Assembly: GCF_900169075.1 (NCBI RefSeq)
Contig: NZ_LT827015.1
Span: 496,001-560,000, forward strand
Direction: 5' to 3'
From: Chryseobacterium phocaeense
Lineage (GTDB): Bacteria; Bacteroidota; Bacteroidia; Flavobacteriales; Weeksellaceae
DNA: 64,000 nt
The notes below the pieces were generated by a model. The model did not search any database and was not told where the DNA came from. It was given only the letters and a program-made list of their open reading frames with translations. Each line of letters starts with the position of its first letter. Within the stretch, counting starts at the first letter, position 1. Positions 18,249 to 25,430 of the stretch are shown one piece after another. The position numbers and the translations under genes were made by a program.

Positions 18249-19136
18249 ATGAAGAAATATCTGAAACTCCTCCGTGTGGAGCAATGGGTGAAAAACCTGT
18301 TTGTTTTTGTCCCTCTGTTTTTTTCCGGAAACATTACAAATATAGATCTACTTAGCAAAAGTGTCTTTGCATTTATCATTTTTTCCCTCGCTGCCAGTGT
18401 GGTGTATATTCTCAATGATTATAACGATATTGAGGCCGACAGGAAACACCCTGAAAAAAGAAGACGTCCTCTCGCAAGCGGAGCTATTTCAAAATCAAAA
18501 GCGATAGCCATTCTCACCGGGCTCATTATTGTTAACGTGGCGCTTGTTTTCTTTGCCCAGATGTACTTTCATGGATCTTTATGGAAGTTTGCCACCATTA
18601 TAGGTTTTTATATTGTGATGAATCTGGCCTATACCTTCAAACTTAAGCATGTCCCGATTATTGATATATTCATTATTGCAATAGGTTTTGTACTGAGGGT
18701 TCTCGCCGGAGGTTACATTACGGGAATTGATATTTCACAATGGGCTATTTTGCTGACTTTTGTACTCGCGCTTGTACTGGCGATCGGGAAAAGAAGGGGA
18801 GAACTCATCAATGCCCAGATTTCCGGGAAAACAAGAAAAGCTCTGGATGGGTATAATGTTCAGTTTGCAGATATTACCCTTTCTATTTCAGTCACGTTGG
18901 CCATTATCTGCTATCTGATGTTTACCCTGTCACCCGAAGTTCAGGCAAGATTTCATGAAAGAGTTTTCTTTACCGTGATATTCGTGGTTTTTGCGTTTTT
19001 AAGATATCTCCAGCAGACTTTGGTATATAACAGAACGGAATCTCCCACAAAAATACTCTACAGAGACCGTTACATCCAGGTGACCTTATTGCTTTGGGTA
19101 GCCGCATTTTTAATCCAGATTTACTTTAAAAAATGA
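18249..19136 (+). CDS. UbiA family decaprenyl-phosphate phosphoribosyltransferase-like enzyme
   Basis: The 295-residue, polytopic UbiA-fold protein has the prenyl-pyrophosphate-type motif NDYNDIEADRKHP (about 57-69) followed by KRRRPLASG. This is close to mycobacterial DPPR synthase (Rv3806c), which transfers phosphoribose from PRPP to polyprenyl phosphate. The N-terminal RVEQWVKNLFVFVPLFFSG is also typical of that subgroup. About eight membrane helices are visible. Its stop overlaps the start of the DprE1-like gene by 4 bp (ATGA), and DprE2-like and HAD genes follow, so the context fixes the role as the first step to polyprenyl-phosphate D-arabinose. Ordinary UbiA quinone enzymes are a less likely alternative. 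Confidence 0.9.
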   Translation: MKKYLKLLRVEQWVKNLFVFVPLFFSGNITNIDLLSKSVFAFIIFSLAASVVYILNDYNDIEADRKHPEKRRRPLASGAISKSKAIAILTGLIIVNVALVFFAQMYFHGSLWKFATIIGFYIVMNLAYTFKLKHVPIIDIFIIAIGFVLRVLAGGYITGIDISQWAILLTFVLALVLAIGKRRGELINAQISGKTRKALDGYNVQFADITLSISVTLAIICYLMFTLSPEVQARFHERVFFTVIFVVFAFLRYLQQTLVYNRTESPTKILYRDRYIQVTLLLWVAAFLIQIYFKK

Positions 19137-20452
19137 AGCCGAATTTCATACAGAAAATTACAAACTGGGGAAATTTTCCCATCGTAGAAAAAGAAATGAG
19201 ATCTGAGGACAGCTTCAAAAGAATTAAGGAGTTTGTACTCAGTCATAATGAAGTCATTGCAAGAGGAAACGGAAGATGCTACGGAGATGCTTCATTAGGG
19301 GAAACGGTATTTTCTACAAAAAAATTAAATAAATTCATCAGTTTTGACCGCCTGAACGGGATTATAGAATGTGAATCCGGAGTACTGCTTTCAGAGGTAC
19401 TTGAAATTTCAGTTCCCCAGGGATACTTCCTGTATGTGACTCCCGGAACCAAATTTATTACAGTAGGAGGTGCCATTGCATCCGATGTTCACGGTAAAAA
19501 CCACCATGCTGAAGGTTGCTTTTCAGAATATGTAACTGAATTTAAGCTGATGACCGAAAACGGGGATATTATTACCTGTTCCCGGGAAGAAAATTCAGAT
19601 AAATTCTGGGCTACGATCGGAGGAATGGGCCTTACCGGGATCATCCTTACCGTAAAATTCAAGCTTAAAAATATAGAATCTGCTTACATCCGCCAGGAAA
19701 GCATCAAAGCAGAGAATCTGGATGAAATTTTCAGGCTTTTTGAAGAAAGTGAAAACTGGACGTATACTGTAGCGTGGATCGACTGTCTTCAGAAAGGCAA
19801 AAATTTGGGAAGAAGCATTTTAATGAGGGGTGAACACGCTTTTCAGCATGAGCTTCCGCAAAACCTGGCCAGACAGCCTTTAAGATTAAAGAAAAAACTG
19901 CAGCCTACCGTTCCGTTTTATTTTCCGGGTTTTGTACTGAATGCGTTGACTGTTAAAATTTTCAACCTGCTGTATTATAAAAAACAGACCAGGAAAGAAG
20001 TGAAATCCTTCATCGATTACGAAACTTTTTTCTATCCGCTGGATGCCATCATCGACTGGAATAAAATCTATGGAAAATCCGGGTTTATCCAGTATCAGAT
20101 GGTGATCCCGAAAGAAACAGGAAGAGAAGGAATGAAACAGATCCTGGAAACCATTGCGGCAAGCGGGAACGGATCATTTTTAGCGGTTTTAAAACTCTTT
20201 GGGAAAAACAATCCTGAAGCTTATAATTCATTTCCTTTTGAAGGGTACACGCTCGCCCTTGATTTTAAGGTGAATTCAAAACTGAAAAAACTTGTAGAAA
20301 AGCTGGATGATATCGTACAGCAGTTCGGGGGAAGGATTTATCTCACCAAAGACAGCATGAGCCGGTCTTCGCTCACGAATTACCTTAAAAATATTCAAAG
20401 TTCAAAATTTGTGTCTTTACAGCACAAAAGAATCATAAACAACAATTCATAA
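19133..20452 (+). CDS. DprE1-like FAD oxidase (polyprenylphosphoryl-ribose 2'-oxidase)
   Basis: The 439-residue protein has a PCMH-type FAD domain with RGNGRCYGDAS (about 44-54), TPGTKFITVGGAIASDVHGKNHH (about 103-125) and GGMGLTGIILTVKFKL. The C-terminal substrate domain ends with GGRIYLTKDSM, whose Lys matches the substrate-contacting Lys of DprE1. It would oxidise the 2'-OH of polyprenylphosphoryl ribose to the keto form. At the position of the Cys attacked by benzothiazinones in the mycobacterial enzyme (the C of WNICVDF) this protein has Ala (YTLALDF, near residue 370). The stop overlaps the next start (TAATG). Related aldonolactone oxidases are excluded by the closeness of motifs and the neighbours. 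Confidence 0.9.
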   Translation: MKPNFIQKITNWGNFPIVEKEMRSEDSFKRIKEFVLSHNEVIARGNGRCYGDASLGETVFSTKKLNKFISFDRLNGIIECESGVLLSEVLEISVPQGYFLYVTPGTKFITVGGAIASDVHGKNHHAEGCFSEYVTEFKLMTENGDIITCSREENSDKFWATIGGMGLTGIILTVKFKLKNIESAYIRQESIKAENLDEIFRLFEESENWTYTVAWIDCLQKGKNLGRSILMRGEHAFQHELPQNLARQPLRLKKKLQPTVPFYFPGFVLNALTVKIFNLLYYKKQTRKEVKSFIDYETFFYPLDAIIDWNKIYGKSGFIQYQMVIPKETGREGMKQILETIAASGNGSFLAVLKLFGKNNPEAYNSFPFEGYTLALDFKVNSKLKKLVEKLDDIVQQFGGRIYLTKDSMSRSSLTNYLKNIQSSKFVSLQHKRIINNNS

Positions 20453-21177
20453 TGATAGTTCTGGGAAGTACGTCTGAAGTGGCACAGGCTTTTGTGGAAA
20501 AGGCTCTCCAGGAAGGGGAAAAGTTTGAAAAAATATATCTTTTCACTTCAAATAAAGAGACTACGGAAAGATTTGCAAGGCATATTGATGTCAAATTTCT
20601 GCAGCAGTCTGAAGTCATAGAAATTGACCTGATGAAAGAAATTGATTATAATTCATTTGATCATGTCAGTTCAAATGTATTATTTTGTGCGGTAGGATAT
20701 TTGGGAGAAGGAACTGAAGAAGGTCTTTACGATAACAGGAATACGGAAAGAATTATTGATATCAATTATTCAAAGCTGGTTCCGGTGATGAACTACTTTG
20801 TCCAGAAGTTTGAAAGCAGAAGGTCCGGAACCATTATCGGGCTTTCATCTGTGGCTGGTGACAGGGGAAGGCAAAGCAATTTTATTTACGGAAGCGCAAA
20901 GGCTGCTTTTACAGCCTACCTGAGCGGTCTCCGGAATTATCTTTTTGATAAAAAAGTGCATGTCCTTACGATTAAACCCGGCTTTATGGCCACGAAAATG
21001 ACAGAAGGACTGCCCCTGAATCCGAAACTGACCGCAACCCCCAAACAAGCGGCGGCCGGCATTTACAAGGCCTTCAAAAAGCAGAAAAATGTGGCATATG
21101 TTTTGCCGGTTTGGAGTATTATAATGATGATTATCAGGAATATACCTGAATTTATATTTAAGAAATTAAAGCTTTAG
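20452..21177 (+). CDS. DprE2-like SDR (keto-ribose to arabinose reductase)
   Basis: The 241-residue short-chain dehydrogenase has a Rossmann start VLGSTSEVAQAF (residues 3-14). The active-site Ser is in GLSSVAGDRGRQ (about 125-136), followed by the YGSAK catalytic Tyr-Lys pair. A KPGFMATKM loop follows, and a hydrophobic C-terminus (about 218-232) may attach it to the membrane. It fits DprE2, which reduces the 2'-keto intermediate made by DprE1 to polyprenylphosphoryl-arabinose. It is translationally coupled to the DprE1-like gene and lies 6 bp from the HAD phosphatase gene. Confidence 0.88.
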   Translation: MIVLGSTSEVAQAFVEKALQEGEKFEKIYLFTSNKETTERFARHIDVKFLQQSEVIEIDLMKEIDYNSFDHVSSNVLFCAVGYLGEGTEEGLYDNRNTERIIDINYSKLVPVMNYFVQKFESRRSGTIIGLSSVAGDRGRQSNFIYGSAKAAFTAYLSGLRNYLFDKKVHVLTIKPGFMATKMTEGLPLNPKLTATPKQAAAGIYKAFKKQKNVAYVLPVWSIIMMIIRNIPEFIFKKLKL

Positions 21178-21183
21178 AAAAAA

Positions 21184-21771
21184 ATGAAAAAATTGTATTG
21201 TTTTGATTTTGACGGAACCATAACGTATAAGGATACCATGTTCTTGTATCTTAAATTCTACGATTCTACCAAATTCCGGATACAATTTTTAAAGCACGTT
21301 CCTCTTTTTATTTTACTGAAACTGAAGCTTGCCGAAACGGAAAAAGTAAAGAAAAGCTTTATAGGCTCTATTCTGAAAGGGCAGACCCAGGAAAAGATTG
21401 AAATGAAATCCAAACAGTTTTTCGAGCATCATTATCCAAAAATCGTCCGTGAAAATGCCCTTGACTTTATAAAAAATATCGATAGGGATAATACACAGAG
21501 TTTATTGGTGACCGCTTCTCTGGATATTTGGGTAAAACCTTTTGCCGAAGAATTGGAAATGCAGCTCGTATCCACCCGGGCGGAGTTTAAAAACGGCATT
21601 TTTACAGGGAATTTTATTGGAAAAAACTGCAACGGAAAAGAAAAGCTGGTAAGAATAAAAGCCGAAATACACGAAGCGAAATACGATAAAATAATAGCTT
21701 TCGGGGATACCTCCGGAGACCGCCAGATGCTGAAATGGGCAAATGAAGGTCATTACCAATTTTTTCACTAA
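21184..21771 (+). CDS. HAD-IB family phosphatase, probable phospho-ribosyl-lipid phosphatase
   Basis: The 195-residue protein has HAD motif I FDFDGTIT (catalytic D8, D10), motif II in LLVTASLDIW, and motifs III/IV around the GNFIGKNCNGKEKL and IIAFGDTSGDRQML segments. It resembles the SerB-like HAD-IB group, with a cap region (about 20-95) that is basic and hydrophobic and could face the membrane. In the arabinose-lipid route a phosphatase must remove the 5-phosphate from the DPPR synthase product. Mycobacteria use a PAP2-type protein (Rv3807c) for that step. The gene's place here suggests a HAD enzyme does it. That assignment is inference. Confidence 0.8.
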   Translation: MKKLYCFDFDGTITYKDTMFLYLKFYDSTKFRIQFLKHVPLFILLKLKLAETEKVKKSFIGSILKGQTQEKIEMKSKQFFEHHYPKIVRENALDFIKNIDRDNTQSLLVTASLDIWVKPFAEELEMQLVSTRAEFKNGIFTGNFIGKNCNGKEKLVRIKAEIHEAKYDKIIAFGDTSGDRQMLKWANEGHYQFFH

Positions 21772-21794
21772 TTTTGAAGGGTAAAAATGTAAAA

Positions 21795-22259
21795 ATGAAA
21801 AGACTGCTTATTTTATGTACTGCGATCTTAATGAGCTGTGCAGCTACGCCGTCTCAAAAATCATCAGGTATGCAGGAAAGTTCTGAACTTCTGGTATCCG
21901 AGGCCCAGGGCGGTCCGGATGAAGCCGGATTTAAGATCATAAAGAACGAACAGGAATTCCGGAATGTCATCAAAGGAAGCTTTGGTCTTATCGAAGTAAA
22001 TAAAGAGCCTGCTATCAACTATCCGAAATTTCCCAAAAACAAAAAAATAATTGTGTATCATATGGGAATGTTCAGATCAGGAAGCCACAGAATTAATACC
22101 ATCAAAAATACCTTTGTAAAAAACAATATCCTGTATGTGGAAGTTCCTGAAACATCATCAGGCGGAATGGAAATCCAGGTAATTTCAAACCCATGGTTTA
22201 TTTTTGCCGTGCCTTCAGATTATCAGTTTACCTCTGTAGAATTAAAATACTCAAAATAA
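21795..22259 (+). CDS. PrcB-like domain lipoprotein
   Basis: The ATG at 21795 gives a 154-residue protein with a clear lipoprotein signal (LILCTAILMSCAA). The C-terminal part, with IIVYHMGMFRSGSHRINTIKN, NNILYVEV and WFIFAVPS, resembles the PrcB C-terminal domain found with the Treponema dentilisin protease complex. It is probably an envelope protein. Its gene follows the HAD phosphatase by 23 bp and precedes the cysteine desulfurase by only 2 bp, so it may be co-transcribed with both, without an obvious functional tie. Confidence 0.78.
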   Translation: MKRLLILCTAILMSCAATPSQKSSGMQESSELLVSEAQGGPDEAGFKIIKNEQEFRNVIKGSFGLIEVNKEPAINYPKFPKNKKIIVYHMGMFRSGSHRINTIKNTFVKNNILYVEVPETSSGGMEIQVISNPWFIFAVPSDYQFTSVELKYSK

Positions 22260-22261
22260 AA

Positions 22262-23437
22262 ATGAACAAAATATACTTAGATAACGCTGCGACGACTCCT
22301 CTTTCAGAAGAAGTGATAGATGCCATGGTAGGAACCATGAAAATGAACTTCGGAAATCCTTCTTCTACCCACAGTTTCGGACAGGAAGCTAAAATTCTTA
22401 TTGAAAATGTGAGAAGACAGGTGGCAGATTATCTTCACGTAACGCCGGCAGAGATTATTTTTACTTCGTGCGGAACAGAATCGAACAACATGATCATTAA
22501 GTCTGCTGTGGAACATCTGGGAGTGGAAAGAATCATCAGTTCGCCTTTGGAGCATAAATGTGTTTCAGAGAGTATTCTGGATATGAAAAGCAGAAAAGGG
22601 GTAGAGGTAAATTATATCCGTCCTAATGAGAAAGGGGATATTGACCTGAATAAGCTGGAGGAATTACTGAAAGCTTCAGATAAAAAAACATTGGTCAGCT
22701 TAATGCACGCCAATAACGAGATCGGAAATATAGCAGATATTAAAAGAATTGCTGAAATCTGCAAAGAACATAATGCGCTTTTCCATTCAGATACCGTACA
22801 GACCATGGCCCATATGAATCTGGATTTTTCAGATATCAAGGTGGATTTTGCGTCATGCAGTGGTCACAAATTCCATGGCCCGAAAGGAGTAGGGTTTGCA
22901 TTTATCAGAAAGGCAACCGGAATGAAAGGAATTATCACGGGCGGACCTCAGGAGAGAAGCCTAAGAGCCGGAACTGAGAATGTAAGCGGAATTGTAGGGC
23001 TGGGTAAAGCATTGGAACTTTCCCTGAATCATATGGAGGAATATACCAACCACATGCAGTCCATTAAAGACTATGCTATAGAAAAGCTTTCTGCAGCGAT
23101 TCCGGGTATTAAATTCAACGGAAGGAGTTCAGAGAAGGAAGGCAGCCTTTATACGGTTTTAAGTGCCTTGCTACCATATAAAAACCCATTGATCGGGCTT
23201 CAGCTGGATATGAAAGGAATTGCCGTTTCCCAGGGAAGCGCATGTTCTTCAGGGGCTTCCAAACCTTCCATGGTGATGATGATGGTTCTTTCCGAAGATG
23301 AAATGGATCAATGTACACCATTACGTATTTCTTTCAGCCATATGACGACAAAAGAGGAAATTGATGCGCTGGCCGAAGCTTTGGCAGAAATTTCAAAGGA
23401 CTTTACTATAGAAAAAACAAATGTTGAGCATAGATAG
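22262..23437 (+). CDS. Cysteine desulfurase (NifS/IscS family)
   Basis: I start at 22262 (391 residues, MNKIYLDNAATTP), since the longer frame overlaps the preceding gene and the family begins with this motif. The PLP-binding Lys is K203 in CSGHKFHGPKG. The persulfide-forming Cys is C328 in SQGSACSSGASKPS, the group I active-site loop. It releases sulfur from cysteine for Fe-S clusters and thiolated cofactors. No iscU, sufE or iscR homologue is adjacent, so its acceptor cannot be told from the window. The thioredoxin gene follows after a promoter-like element. Confidence 0.94.
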   Translation: MNKIYLDNAATTPLSEEVIDAMVGTMKMNFGNPSSTHSFGQEAKILIENVRRQVADYLHVTPAEIIFTSCGTESNNMIIKSAVEHLGVERIISSPLEHKCVSESILDMKSRKGVEVNYIRPNEKGDIDLNKLEELLKASDKKTLVSLMHANNEIGNIADIKRIAEICKEHNALFHSDTVQTMAHMNLDFSDIKVDFASCSGHKFHGPKGVGFAFIRKATGMKGIITGGPQERSLRAGTENVSGIVGLGKALELSLNHMEEYTNHMQSIKDYAIEKLSAAIPGIKFNGRSSEKEGSLYTVLSALLPYKNPLIGLQLDMKGIAVSQGSACSSGASKPSMVMMMVLSEDEMDQCTPLRISFSHMTTKEEIDALAEALAEISKDFTIEKTNVEHR

Positions 23438-23456
23438 TCTTATTGCTTAAAAATCG

Positions 23457-23464
23457 TAATTTTG
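23457..23464 (+). promoter_or_regulatory. -7 element for trxA
   Basis: TAATTTTG fits TAnnTTTG and lies 58 bp before the thioredoxin ATG at 23523. No well-spaced -33 TTTG is visible. Confidence 0.45.
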
Positions 23465-23522
23465 AATATCCGATTAAGGATTGGAATAAAAATATAATAT
23501 TAATTTAAATAAAAGAAACAAA

Positions 23523-23840
23523 ATGGCTTTAGAAATTACGGACAGCTCATTTCAGGACACGGTTTTAAAATCAGATAAGCCGGTATTGGTAGACTTCTGG
23601 GCAGTATGGTGCGGACCATGCAGAACTTTGGGACCAATCATCGAAGAAGTAGCATCAGATTTTGAAGGAAAAGCAGTGGTAGGAAAAGTTGATGTAGATA
23701 ACAATCAGGAAATCTCTATGCAGTATGGCATCAGAAATATCCCTACAGTTCTGATTTTTAAGAACGGTGAAGTGGTTGATAAATTAGTAGGTGTGGCTCC
23801 GAAAGAAGTTATCGCTGAAAAATTAAGCGCGCACTTGTAA
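23523..23840 (+). CDS. trxA: Thioredoxin
   Basis: The 105-residue single-domain thioredoxin has the active site WCGPC (Cys30, Cys33). The conserved Asp is in the VDFWAVWC strand, and the cis-Pro loop is RNIPTVLIF. There is no signal peptide, so it is cytoplasmic. It reduces disulfides in target proteins using thioredoxin reductase. It is followed by a terminator at 23859. Confidence 0.96.
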   Translation: MALEITDSSFQDTVLKSDKPVLVDFWAVWCGPCRTLGPIIEEVASDFEGKAVVGKVDVDNNQEISMQYGIRNIPTVLIFKNGEVVDKLVGVAPKEVIAEKLSAHL

Positions 23841-23858
23841 AAAATAACTTTGATAATG

Positions 23859-23890
23859 AATGCCTTCCAAAAATGGGAGGCATTTTGTTT
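23859..23890 (+). terminator. Terminator after trxA
   Basis: AATGCCTTCC and GGGAGGCATT form the stem, with one wobble or mismatch, around AAAAAT. TTTTGTTT follows. Confidence 0.7.
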
Positions 23891-23898
23891 ATAAATAA

Positions 23899-23929
23899 TT
23901 TGCAGGTAACGAAAAAAGGTGTAATTTTG
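23899..23929 (+). promoter_or_regulatory. Promoter of the tRNA-Asp array
   Basis: TTTG (23899-23902), a 19-bp spacer and TAATTTTG (23922-23929) match the Bacteroidota housekeeping promoter closely. The predicted transcription start is about 38 bp before the first tRNA. Confidence 0.75.
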
Positions 23930-23973
23930 CAATCACAAAAAAGAAACGGAGTTCTTTATTACAACAGAAAATT

Positions 23974-24047
23974 GATCCGGTAGTTCAGCTGGTTAGAATG
24001 CCGCCCTGTCACGGCGGAGGTCGCGGGTTCGAGTCCCGTCCGGATCG
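23974..24047 (+). tRNA. tRNA-Asp (GTC), copy 1
   Basis: The 74-nt cloverleaf has acceptor GATCCGG/CCGGATC, D arm AGCTGGTTAGA, anticodon stem CCGCC/GGCGG around CTGTCAC (anticodon GTC), T loop GGGTTCGAGTCCC and discriminator G. CCA is not encoded. It is the first of four identical tandem copies. Confidence 0.97.
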
Positions 24048-24078
24048 CATAAGTTTTTCAATTTACTTTAAAAAAATT

Positions 24079-24152
24079 GATCCGGTAGTTCAGCTGGTTA
24101 GAATGCCGCCCTGTCACGGCGGAGGTCGCGGGTTCGAGTCCCGTCCGGATCG
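24079..24152 (+). tRNA. tRNA-Asp (GTC), copy 2
   Basis: Identical to copy 1 over the mature tRNA by eye. It starts 105 bp after it, with a 31-bp spacer. Confidence 0.97.
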
Positions 24153-24185
24153 CAGAAGTTTTCTCAATTTCTTTTTAAAAAAATT

Positions 24186-24259
24186 GATCCGGTAGTTCAG
24201 CTGGTTAGAATGCCGCCCTGTCACGGCGGAGGTCGCGGGTTCGAGTCCCGTCCGGATCG
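24186..24259 (+). tRNA. tRNA-Asp (GTC), copy 3
   Basis: Identical to copy 1 over the mature tRNA by eye. It starts 107 bp after copy 2, with the AT-rich spacer also conserved. Confidence 0.97.
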
Positions 24260-24291
24260 CAGAAGTTTTCTCAATTTACTTTAAAAAAATT

Positions 24292-24365
24292 GATCCGGTA
24301 GTTCAGCTGGTTAGAATGCCGCCCTGTCACGGCGGAGGTCGCGGGTTCGAGTCCCGTCCGGATCG
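24292..24365 (+). tRNA. tRNA-Asp (GTC), copy 4
   Basis: Identical to copy 1 over the mature tRNA by eye. It is the last copy before the terminator and the injection-system locus. Confidence 0.97.
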
Positions 24366-24370
24366 CATAA

Positions 24371-24398
24371 AGTCTTCTGTTTACAGGAGACTTTTTTT
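24371..24398 (+). terminator. Terminator of the tRNA-Asp array
   Basis: AGTCTTCTG and CAGGAGACT form the stem around TTTA, followed by seven T. Confidence 0.85.
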
Positions 24399-24451
24399 GT
24401 TTATTGCTTTAAAGCTGGCTTAATCATTCCATGATTGGTGTTTAATAGGAA

Positions 24452-24539
24452 TGTCTGATATTAGCTTCCGGCCTCCCTCTTCCAGCTTCCAGCCATTTCA
24501 TCTTTAATTTCTTATCCTGAACTCAGTTTAAATAATAAT
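24452..24539 (+). repeat. Left copy of an 88-bp degenerate direct repeat
   Basis: It aligns in the same orientation with 51213-51299 at roughly 88% identity by eye; shared blocks include TCCAGCTTCCAGCCATTT and ATCTTTAATTTCTTA. The pair encloses the whole injection-system locus. The rest of the 349-bp gap to 24747 is AT-rich; I see no gene or clear promoter in it. Confidence 0.7.
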
Positions 24540-24747
24540 TCTATTGTCTTGTTTATACCTTAAGACTGATATCCCTGATGTTTCCATCGGGTCTTTGTAA
24601 TTTACATGCTTTTTTTCCAACTTAAAAAGGGGAAATTCACCCTTTTTATAGGGTTCATTTCCTGTAACATATTTTATATATTATTGTTTGCTTTGTATAG
24701 AAATCTTTAATAATGTATTTATTTTTTAAAACATTGCCAATAACCCT

Positions 24748-25407
24748 ATGGATTTAAAAACAATAATAGAGAAAATTGCCAAGTTGGTTGATCCTGATGA
24801 AAAAATGATCAGCATCACCAATATTGCGACACTTAATGATGGAGATGATTTTTTAGAATTAAAATCCAGCATTACCCTATCTGTTGTCAATATTCAGGAA
24901 GATAAAACCCTTAAAAACCAGTCTGTTTATCAAAAAAATACCATCAGCAATACCATTGATAAATACGCACATCCTCCAAAATATCTGATCGTTTCTATTC
25001 TTTTTGTATCATATAATAAAGACCAATCCCAATATTTAGTAGGACTCGAAAAACTACAAAGCATTATTGATTTTTTTCAACAGAACAATTCTTTTTATTA
25101 TCATCTGAGTACCAATGAAGTGATTACATTTCATAACTATGACGGTAAAAATGAAACCGAAAAAGAGGAGTATTCAAAAATAACATTCCTATCGGTTAGT
25201 TTGAGTATGGATCAGCTCAACCAGATGTGGTCATATTTAGGTTCAAAATATATGCCCTCGGTTTTGTATGAAATGAGAGTGCTGCCTGTTCAGAAAAATA
25301 CAATAGCCAACAAAAAAACAATCGAAGAAATTGAAATTAGTCTATGGGAAAATAATAAAAATGATCCTACAGGATTTTTAGAATCCGTCATTCACCCTAA
25401 TCCTTAA
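24748..25407 (+). CDS. eCIS cap/tail terminator, DUF4255 (Afp16/Pvc16-like)
   Basis: The 219-residue protein has the DUF4255 layout: an early SITLSVVNIQEDKTLKN strand, then YLIVSILFVSYN, then a long helix QYLVGLEKLQSIIDFFQQNN, and SVSLSMDQLNQMWSYLGSKYMPSVLYEMRVL near residues 150-180. DUF4255 proteins correspond to Afp16/Pvc16, which caps the distal end of the sheath-tube and sets its end. Here the gene comes first, ahead of the sheath gene, whereas in AFP and PVC it is last. All genes from here to 47673 are on one strand with small gaps, so it probably heads the operon. Confidence 0.88.
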   Translation: MDLKTIIEKIAKLVDPDEKMISITNIATLNDGDDFLELKSSITLSVVNIQEDKTLKNQSVYQKNTISNTIDKYAHPPKYLIVSILFVSYNKDQSQYLVGLEKLQSIIDFFQQNNSFYYHLSTNEVITFHNYDGKNETEKEEYSKITFLSVSLSMDQLNQMWSYLGSKYMPSVLYEMRVLPVQKNTIANKKTIEEIEISLWENNKNDPTGFLESVIHPNP

Positions 25408-25430
25408 AAAAATAATTAAAAAATAAAGCC

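Noticed and set aside
23998..24195. Short frame across the tRNA-Asp copies
   Set aside because: The region is tRNA genes; the repeated peptide simply reflects the repeats.
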